Shown here: positions 38,149 through 43,454 of the stretch, one piece after another
Layout: each line of letters starts with the position of its first letter
Position numbering within the stretch: position 1 is the first letter of the stretch
From: Methanomicrobiaceae archaeon
GTDB taxonomy: Archaea > Halobacteriota > Methanomicrobia > Methanomicrobiales > Methanomicrobiaceae
Direction of reading: 5' to 3'
Length of the DNA: 43,454 bases
Assembly: GCA_016926855.1 (NCBI GenBank)
Contig: JAFGNT010000032.1
Location: forward strand, 1 to 43,454
Position numbers and translations under genes: made by a program
The notes under the pieces: generated by a model
Told to the model about the DNA's origin: nothing
The model's input: the letters and a program-made list of their open reading frames with translations, nothing else
Database searches by the model: none

Positions 38149-38982
38149 GTGAAACCGGAGCGGCAGCCACGGACGGCAGAGGAATGGGACCGGCAGGGAG
38201 ACCGGCATTTTGCTCTGGGACGCTACACCGACGCCGTTGCTGCGTATGACCGGGCGATTGCCCTCGACCCCGGATTTCTCCTCTCGATGAATAAAAAAGG
38301 ACATGCGCTGCATGCGCTCGGCCGCGACGACGAGGCGCTGTGTGCATACGAATCGGTTCTCGCGTCACGGCCCCGCGATGCGCTGCTTGCCGATATCGCG
38401 ATCCGCAACCGTGCCCGTCTCCTTCTCCGGCTGGGACGGGATGAGGAGGCTGTGTGCGTCTATGCCGGGGCAGCGGCCGAAGACCCTGACGATGTGATGG
38501 CGCTCAATAATCTCGGCAACGTCCTGATCGGGCTCGGCAGGTATGATGAGGCACTGGAGGTCTATGACCGTGCCATCTGCAGTGCACCGGCGTGGGCGGC
38601 GCTCCGAATCAACCGTGGCTCGGTCCTCTTCTCCCTCGGCCGGTATGAGGAAGCGGCGCAGGACTACGGTGAAGCGGTATCGCTCGACCCGTCCCTCGTG
38701 CCGTTCGTAACAAACATGGCAGGCATCTTCTGCGACAGGGGGCACCCGGTGCTCGCGCTCGGGCTCTATACCCGGATCCTCGACGTCGTTCCGGATGCGG
38801 TGGATGTCCTCAACAACACGGGGTGCACGCTCCGCGACCTCGGGCTGCTCGATGAGGCGCTGGAGGTGTTTGACCGGGCGCTCGCTCTCGCTCCCGATGC
38901 TATCCTTCTGCAGGTGAACCGCTCGGTGGTGCTCCTCCGGATGGGTGAAGAGGAGTGTGAAAACGGCGTTATTCCCCGATAA
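38149..38982 (+). CDS. Tetratricopeptide repeat protein
   Basis: A 277-residue protein made almost entirely of TPR helices: about seven 34-residue units from residue ~11 on, with the usual pattern (LGRYTDAVAAYDRAIALDP, LGRYDEALEVYDRAICSAP, LGLLDEALEVFDRALALAP). It has no signal peptide or catalytic motif, so it is a cytosolic scaffold for protein interaction. It starts at a GTG 6 bases after the acyl-CoA synthetase stop, pointing to co-transcription. Its last 14 bases overlap the end of the convergent phoU-like gene. The partner is unknown; TPR proteins are abundant in these methanogens. Confidence 0.9.
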   Translation: MKPERQPRTAEEWDRQGDRHFALGRYTDAVAAYDRAIALDPGFLLSMNKKGHALHALGRDDEALCAYESVLASRPRDALLADIAIRNRARLLLRLGRDEEAVCVYAGAAAEDPDDVMALNNLGNVLIGLGRYDEALEVYDRAICSAPAWAALRINRGSVLFSLGRYEEAAQDYGEAVSLDPSLVPFVTNMAGIFCDRGHPVLALGLYTRILDVVPDAVDVLNNTGCTLRDLGLLDEALEVFDRALALAPDAILLQVNRSVVLLRMGEEECENGVIPR

Positions 38983-39973
38983 CGAAGTTCATCACGTTTT
39001 CACAGATATCGGCGGAATATTCCCCGACACGCCGGATACTGTCGGCGATATGAACGATGGGAATGGCAACTTCCGGCTCGTATCCGAGTGCGTTTGTGCT
39101 GATCGCGTTGCATGCTGTTTCAAAAGCCCCGAGCCTCGTGATGGTGTCGTTTGCGGAGGGAATGTCGCCCTCAAAGAAGACACTCATGCTGCGTTGGAAG
39201 AGCTCCGACGAAGTACTGTTTGTCGTGGTAATCTCCGCGACAAACCCGGGCTTCATCGAATTTCCGGCAAGCAGCACGGTATTTCTGGCGATACGGGTGG
39301 CATGGTCCCCGATACGCTCGATAATCCGGCTGACCATAAAATAATGCTGGGCGTGGCGGATCGTGATCCCCATGCGCCGTGCAAGATTGGGATCCGTCAC
39401 GAGCAGGTTGTTCTGCCGGGCAACCAGCCAGTGGAGGCGGTCGACTTCGGTATCGCGGGAGATGACGCTTTCGGCAAGCTCGAGATTGTGTGTCTCCAGA
39501 GCGCCCGCCGCATCTTCCTGCATGCCCCGGACGATGACCGACATACGCCGGATAGTGCTTTCAAACGGCATCTCTGCCGGATTAAGGAGGTCTTTTATGA
39601 CAATCGCCGTTTCCGTCTCCTCCACGACCTCCTGGCCGATGGCCATGTTGGTAAAATCCCGCGCCAGCAGCGTGGCATACGGGGGAAGCCTGCCCTTCGC
39701 CCTGATGCGTATCGACGTATAACCGGCGATGTATGCGCTGATGAGGTTCCGAAGCAGAAACGTCTCATCGGTCGCAGAACTGATCTCGAATTCCTTCGTG
39801 CGGGAGACCGGTTCGCTGCTGATATTCGGTGAGATGAGAAGCGTTCCGTCGGCCTGGGTGAAAACGCCGACGGGGTCGTTCTTTTTAATTTTGGATGCGA
39901 TTATCCATTCCTTTGGCAGGGAAACGATATAGGACGACCCGCCGCTGATCTGCACTTTCCGGATATCCATCAC
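38969..39973 (-). CDS. phoU: Phosphate uptake regulator: AbrB-PhoU-PhoU protein
   Basis: A 334-residue cytosolic protein that starts with an AbrB/SpoVT-type swapped-hairpin domain (DIRKVQISGGSSYIVSLPKEW, residues 3-48). Two PhoU helical bundles follow (roughly 115-210 and 215-325), including ERIGDHATRIARN and RVGEYSADICENV, the PhoU metal-binding E/D-rich signatures. The fused AbrB domain suggests it binds DNA and can directly control transcription while sensing the Pst system, unlike bacterial PhoU. It is divergent from pstS, with both starts flanking a 133-base AT-rich region. Start at MM, 39973 or 39970. The two signature helices fit the family well. Confidence 0.92.
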   Translation of the reverse strand: MMDIRKVQISGGSSYIVSLPKEWIIASKIKKNDPVGVFTQADGTLLISPNISSEPVSRTKEFEISSATDETFLLRNLISAYIAGYTSIRIRAKGRLPPYATLLARDFTNMAIGQEVVEETETAIVIKDLLNPAEMPFESTIRRMSVIVRGMQEDAAGALETHNLELAESVISRDTEVDRLHWLVARQNNLLVTDPNLARRMGITIRHAQHYFMVSRIIERIGDHATRIARNTVLLAGNSMKPGFVAEITTTNSTSSELFQRSMSVFFEGDIPSANDTITRLGAFETACNAISTNALGYEPEVAIPIVHIADSIRRVGEYSADICENVMNFVIGE

Positions 39974-39993
39974 TAGTGTTCGGTTGTGATAAT

Positions 39994-40006
39994 ATATAGT
40001 CTATAT
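39994..40006. promoter_or_regulatory. ATATAG-T-CTATAT inverted repeat in the phoU/pstS intergenic region
   Basis: A perfect 6-bp inverted repeat with a 1-base centre lies about 21 bases from the phoU start and about 100 bases from pstS. A related palindrome, CTATATAG, is at 40039-40046. The region is TATA-rich, so each could be a core promoter; the symmetry also suggests operator use, possibly by the AbrB-PhoU protein. Function is inference. Confidence 0.5.
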
Positions 40007-40038
40007 GGAATTATATTCGTTTATGTGAAATAAAGTCG

Positions 40039-40046
40039 CTATATAG
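40039..40046. promoter_or_regulatory. CTATATAG palindrome, candidate TATA box or operator of pstS
   Basis: An 8-base palindrome about 60 bases before the pstS ATG. It shares the CTATAT half with the element at 39994-40006. It is a reasonable TATA-type promoter for pstS, or a second copy of an operator for phosphate control. Confidence 0.45.
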
Positions 40047-40106
40047 TATCCTTCGGTGAGGATTATATCCGGCGCATGGGAAATGATCAGTGGTGATGTA
40101 TCAGCC

Positions 40107-40967
40107 ATGAAAAGAATCCACACGATCGGGCTCACTGCTGTCGTGGCCTGTTGTATTCTCTGTGCAACAATGCTGTCCGGGTGCGTCGGCGGCGATACCG
40201 AAACTCCCGTGCCGACCGCACCAGTCAGTCTCAGTGTGACCGGATCCACGACCGTGCTCCCCATTGCCGAAAAGGCGGCGGAAGCATTCATGGACGCAAA
40301 CCCCGGTGCCGACATCCAGGTGAGCGGCGGCGGTTCCAGCGTCGGTGTGCAGGCGGTCGGTGAGGGCACTGCCGATATCGGCATGTCGTCCCGCGACCTG
40401 AAGGACGCCGAAAAGGAGAAATACCCCGGTCTGGTGCAGCATGTGGTTGCCCGTGACGGCATCGCCCTGATCGTCAACCCCGGAAACACCGCGGAGAGCC
40501 TGACGGTCGATCAGGTGCGCCGGATCTACACCGGTGAGATTACCAACTGGAACGAGGTGGGCGGAAGTGACGCCGACATCGTCGTGGTAGGCCGTGACAG
40601 TGCATCCGGCACCCGGGGATCCTTCGAGGAGCTCGTGATGGACAAGCAGGAGTGTGTTCTGACCATGCTCGAGAAGAACTCCAACGGTGCGGTCCAGCAG
40701 ACCATAGCCGGCACCCCCGGAGCGATCGGCTACGTCGGCCTCGGCTATGTTGACGGGACCGTGAAGGGCGTTACGATCGATGTCGACGGCACGCTCGTCG
40801 ATCCGACGGTGGAGAATGTCATCGCCGGCACCTACCCGATCTCCCGTGACCTGAACATGTTCACCGACGGCGAGGCAACCGGGATTGCGGCAACCTTTAT
40901 CACCTATATCCTGAGTGAGGAAGGCCGGCAGATTGTTGCGGATGAGGGCTTCGTGCCTGTCGCATGA
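40107..40967 (+). CDS. pstS: Phosphate-binding lipoprotein PstS
   Basis: A 286-residue substrate-binding protein of the phosphate ABC transporter. A signal peptide ends in a lipobox-like LSGC (Cys26), implying lipid anchoring on the outer face of the cytoplasmic membrane. Phosphate-binding motifs are visible: VTGSTTVLPIAEKAAE, SGGGSSVGVQA, DIGMSSRDLKDAE and RDSASGTRGSFEEL, the last contributing the conserved Ser-Gly-Thr-Arg phosphate contacts. The ATG at 40107 has GGTGA 10 bases upstream; the frame extends to 40056 but that would put a long tail before the signal peptide. It is divergent from phoU and followed by a 103-base gap with a hairpin before pstC-pstA. Confidence 0.95.
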   Translation: MKRIHTIGLTAVVACCILCATMLSGCVGGDTETPVPTAPVSLSVTGSTTVLPIAEKAAEAFMDANPGADIQVSGGGSSVGVQAVGEGTADIGMSSRDLKDAEKEKYPGLVQHVVARDGIALIVNPGNTAESLTVDQVRRIYTGEITNWNEVGGSDADIVVVGRDSASGTRGSFEELVMDKQECVLTMLEKNSNGAVQQTIAGTPGAIGYVGLGYVDGTVKGVTIDVDGTLVDPTVENVIAGTYPISRDLNMFTDGEATGIAATFITYILSEEGRQIVADEGFVPVA

Positions 40968-41023
40968 ATAATTCCGGTAATGATTATCCGCAACAAACCA
41001 CCCCGTGGTGAACCATACGGGCT

Positions 41024-41043
41024 GCAGGGGGTCACACCCCTGC
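41024..41043 (+). other. Hairpin between pstS and pstC-pstA
   Basis: GCAGGGG, a 6-base loop and CCCCTGC form a perfect 7-bp GC-rich stem 28 bases before the pstC-pstA ATG. A smaller ACCAC-CCC-GTGGT hairpin lies just upstream (40997-41009). There is no clear T-run after the stem, so it may be a transcript-processing or stabilising element that keeps the binding-protein message more abundant than the permease message. Confidence 0.5.
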
Positions 41044-41070
41044 GGCTCATTTTCCGTGTAGTAGTCTGTT

Positions 41071-43041
41071 ATGAACGATCAAACGCCTGTTTATAGAAAG
41101 AATGGGTCTCTGGAGGCACTTCTTCCCCACGGGGGAAAAGTGGCGGGTCTCAGGGAAATCCTCATCAGGGGATTATGGTTTTTCACTGCCATATTTGCGG
41201 TTGTTACCGTCTTCTTCATCCTGTATTTCCTCGCGAGAGATGCCTTCCCGATTTTTGAATCGGTAGGCCCCGGAGCATTTCTCGGCGGGGAGGTCTGGAA
41301 ACCGACCGGATTGCCTCCTCTTTACGGGACATTCTCTCTCATCGTCGGCACGCTGCTGGTGACCGGGGGCGCCATGCTCTTTGCCACACCCTTAGGAATC
41401 GGAAGCGCTCTCTATATCTCCGAACTGGCGCCTCCCCGGGTCAGGGCTGTGGTCAAACCCGCGATTGAACTTCTCGCGGGGATCCCCTCCGTGGTCTTTG
41501 GCTTTTTCGGACTGATCGTGCTGACAAACTGGATCAGGATCGGTTTTGATGTTCCGAGCGGTGAGTGCTGGCTTGCCGGATCACTCCTCCTTGGCGTGAT
41601 GGCGCTTCCGACGATTATCAGCGTGTCGGAGGATGCAATCAGTGCGGTGCCCCGCGAATTTCGGGAAGGGTCGCTTGCAGTCGGGGCGACCCACTGGCAG
41701 ACCATAAGCCGGGTGGTCGTGCCGTCCGCGCTATCCGGCATCACCGCCGCCTTTATCCTCGGGATGGGGCGGGCTATCGGTGAGACGATGGCGGTGATGA
41801 TGGTCACCGGCAATGCCGCGATCATCCCCGATCCGATCACAAACGTGCTCTCACCGGTGAGGACGCTCACCGGAACACTCGGAATCGAGATGGGCGAGGT
41901 TGCTGTGGGCAGTTCGCACTATCATGCGCTTTTCGGAGTTGCAATTGTGCTGCTCGTGATTACCCTCATCGTCAATGTCTGTGCGATGCTCATCATGGAG
42001 CGGCTGAGGGAGGTGAATGCCGCTTCGGCACGGTCCCGCCGCCGCATTCTCTCTCCGGAGAGTGCAGACCTACTCAAACGTTCATCGGGTTTTTGTGGAA
42101 TGGCAGTGCTGGCCGGTGTCCTGTTTCTGGTCGCCGGTCCTCTCACGGCGGTGGTCGTCATCGCCGCACTGGGGGCAGTGCATGTCGTGAAAGAGCGGCT
42201 GTCGCCACAGCATTCCCAGCGGGTTGCTTTCGGCCTGATTGTCCTCTCGATTCTTACCGTGCTCGGCATCCTCGGCATCATTCTCTTCGATATCATTTCC
42301 CATGGCCTTCCGGCACTCTCCTGGGAGTTTCTCACACAGTCGCCCCGGAACCTGGGACGCGAAGGGGGTATCTTCCCGGCAATCGTGGGGACGATATATC
42401 TCGTTACCGGGGCGATCCTGTTTGCCCTTCCCATCGGCATGGGTGCCGCAATCTACCTGACCGAATACACGAAGGAAGGAACGGTAACAAAGATCATCCG
42501 GTCCGGGGTCGATCTCCTGAATGGTACGCCCTCCATCGTATTCGGCCTGTTCGGGTTTGCATTTCTTGTACTGTTCATGGGTTTCGGCGTATCGCTTCTT
42601 GCCGGCCTGATTACGCTGGGGCTGATGGTCCTTCCGACCATTATCCGTACCACCGAGGAGGCTCTCAGAAGTGTTCCCGGCTCACTCCGCGAAGGGAGCT
42701 TCGCACTCGGGGCGACACAATGGCAGACGATACGGCGTGTGGTTCTTCCTCCCGCCGTACCGGGCATTCTCACCGGCACCATCCTCTCTATCGGGAGAGC
42801 GGCGGGAGAGACAGCACCGATTCTCTTTACGGCTGTTGTTTTCTCACGGCGCTTTTTGCCCGATTCTCCTTCGGATCCGGTCATGGCGCTTCCCTACCAC
42901 CTTTTCATCCTCTCGACAAATGTCCCCGGCGCCGGGCAAAACCAGTACGGAACGGCACTGGTTCTCCTGCTCCTTGTTATCGGAGTATATCTTGTCGCGA
43001 TAGTCCTACGAAATCACTACCAGAAAACAGTAACATGGTGA
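41071..43041 (+). CDS. pstC-pstA: Phosphate ABC transporter permease, PstC-PstA single-chain fusion
   Basis: A 656-residue membrane protein that contains two complete permease units. The PstC-like half (~30-320) has [23 protein letters not shown] and the EAA-like loop [15 protein letters not shown]. The PstA-like half (~370-650) has [21 protein letters not shown] and [15 protein letters not shown]. The joining segment (~320-400) includes two extra hydrophobic helices. Normally pstC and pstA are separate genes; no stop or start divides them here. It would sit in the cytoplasmic membrane, with both EAA loops docking on the PstB dimer. Its stop overlaps the region of the pstB start. The fusion looks natural because the frame is continuous. 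Confidence 0.93.
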   Translation: MNDQTPVYRKNGSLEALLPHGGKVAGLREILIRGLWFFTAIFAVVTVFFILYFLARDAFPIFESVGPGAFLGGEVWKPTGLPPLYGTFSLIVGTLLVTGGAMLFATPLGIGSALYISELAPPRVRAVVKPAIELLAGIPSVVFGFFGLIVLTNWIRIGFDVPSGECWLAGSLLLGVMALPTIISVSEDAISAVPREFREGSLAVGATHWQTISRVVVPSALSGITAAFILGMGRAIGETMAVMMVTGNAAIIPDPITNVLSPVRTLTGTLGIEMGEVAVGSSHYHALFGVAIVLLVITLIVNVCAMLIMERLREVNAASARSRRRILSPESADLLKRSSGFCGMAVLAGVLFLVAGPLTAVVVIAALGAVHVVKERLSPQHSQRVAFGLIVLSILTVLGILGIILFDIISHGLPALSWEFLTQSPRNLGREGGIFPAIVGTIYLVTGAILFALPIGMGAAIYLTEYTKEGTVTKIIRSGVDLLNGTPSIVFGLFGFAFLVLFMGFGVSLLAGLITLGLMVLPTIIRTTEEALRSVPGSLREGSFALGATQWQTIRRVVLPPAVPGILTGTILSIGRAAGETAPILFTAVVFSRRFLPDSPSDPVMALPYHLFILSTNVPGAGQNQYGTALVLLLLVIGVYLVAIVLRNHYQKTVTW

Positions 43042-43046
43042 CATAC

Positions 43047-43454
43047 ATGCAGGAAAACGGAACAATTATCAGTACCCGGGGCTTGAACCTCTATTATGGC
43101 TCCAAACAGGCCCTGATTGACGTATCCATCGATATCAGGCCGAATAATGTAACAGCGCTTATCGGCCCTTCGGGCTGTGGAAAATCCACGCTGCTTCGCT
43201 GCTTCAACCGGATGAATGATCTGGTGAATGGCGCTAAAATTGATGGTGAATGTTATTTTAAGGGAAAGAATATCTATGCAAAGGATGTCGATGTGGTGGG
43301 GCTCCGCAGGAAAATCGGGATGGTGTTTCAGAAACCCAACCCGTTCCCCAAGTCGATCTACGACAATATCGCCTATGGCCCCCGCATCCACGGCATTAAG
43401 AATAAGAAAGCTCTCGACGAGATCGTACAACGGAGCCTGAAATCCGCGGCACTC
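43047..43454 (+). CDS. pstB: Phosphate ABC transporter ATPase PstB (truncated by window end)
   Basis: The first 136 codons of the ATPase that powers phosphate import. Visible are the opening strand [15 protein letters not shown], Walker [10 protein letters not shown], the PstB-specific CFNRMNDL segment and the Q-loop [12 protein letters not shown], which is diagnostic of PstB among ABC ATPases. The window ends before the LSGGQ and Walker B motifs. The ATG at 43047 is preferred because GGTGA precedes it by 5 bases; an ATG at 43035 that overlaps the permease stop region is possible. It completes the pstS, pstC-pstA, pstB order. Confidence 0.95.
   Translation, partial: MQENGTIISTRGLNLYYGSKQALIDVSIDIRPNNVTALIGPSGCGKSTLLRCFNRMNDLVNGAKIDGECYFKGKNIYAKDVDVVGLRRKIGMVFQKPNPFPKSIYDNIAYGPRIHGIKNKKALDEIVQRSLKSAAL

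Overview
The window reads as chromosomal DNA of a GC-rich hydrogenotrophic methanogen, most likely Methanomicrobiales. This rests on gene content rather than a species match: a methanogen DUF2115 protein, a single-domain siroheme sulfite-reductase-like protein, the archaeal alternative haem pathway (AhbABCD), an AbrB-PhoU regulator, a beta-alpha ADP-forming acyl-CoA synthetase, a divergent archaeal family B polymerase and a PEF-CTERM-type surface protein. No rRNA, tRNA, CRISPR array or intact insertion sequence was found.

Left part (1-14.2 kb). An AT-rich foreign-looking patch (about 200-2190) carries a small ORF and a CoiA-like nuclease. It is preceded by one copy of a ~200-bp repeat whose second copy lies at 26.47 kb. 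Next come an NSS-family sodium symporter, the siroheme protein convergent with a TrmB-type regulator, and a forward run of DUF2115, cupin and NapH-like ferredoxin genes. The most striking unit is a reverse-strand operon, katG-ahbD-ahbA-ahbB-ahbC. It encodes a haem catalase-peroxidase followed by the enzymes that convert siroheme to haem b; three of its four junctions are 4-base start/stop overlaps. A SnoaL-like protein and a small zinc-ribbon protein with a damaged 5' end follow.

Middle (14.3-27.2 kb). A giant secreted surface protein of potentially 2793 residues is encoded on the reverse strand. It has a signal peptide, an HExxH motif, carboxypeptidase-regulatory-like, PKD, cohesin-like and NHL domains, seven ~90-residue repeats and a PEF-CTERM anchor. 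An in-frame TAG replaces a conserved Trp codon in repeat 2, so the anchor is separated from the body. Upstream is a hybrid sensor kinase (REC, six PAS, histidine kinase). A repeat-bearing gene desert with a transposase zinc-ribbon remnant follows.

Right part (27.3-43.45 kb). An inverted repeat precedes a DUF1538-DUF1538-PII-like operon. A WrbA/response-regulator chimeric pseudogene, an MFS exporter and a TiaS-like protein lie on the reverse strand. The forward strand then carries a degenerate RecA-like protein ending in a PCNA-binding-type motif, a family B polymerase with altered catalytic motifs, a putative 2H-like/metallophosphoesterase fusion, the acyl-CoA synthetase and a TPR protein. 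The window ends in a phosphate-uptake region: phoU divergent from pstS, then a single-chain PstC-PstA fusion and the start of pstB, which runs off the end.

Functionally, the haem operon suggests that a methanogen lineage generally lacking cytochromes makes haem mainly for peroxide defence. The RecA-like/PolB pair resembles a DNA-damage-tolerance module. DUF1538 plus PII looks like a little-described regulated membrane system.
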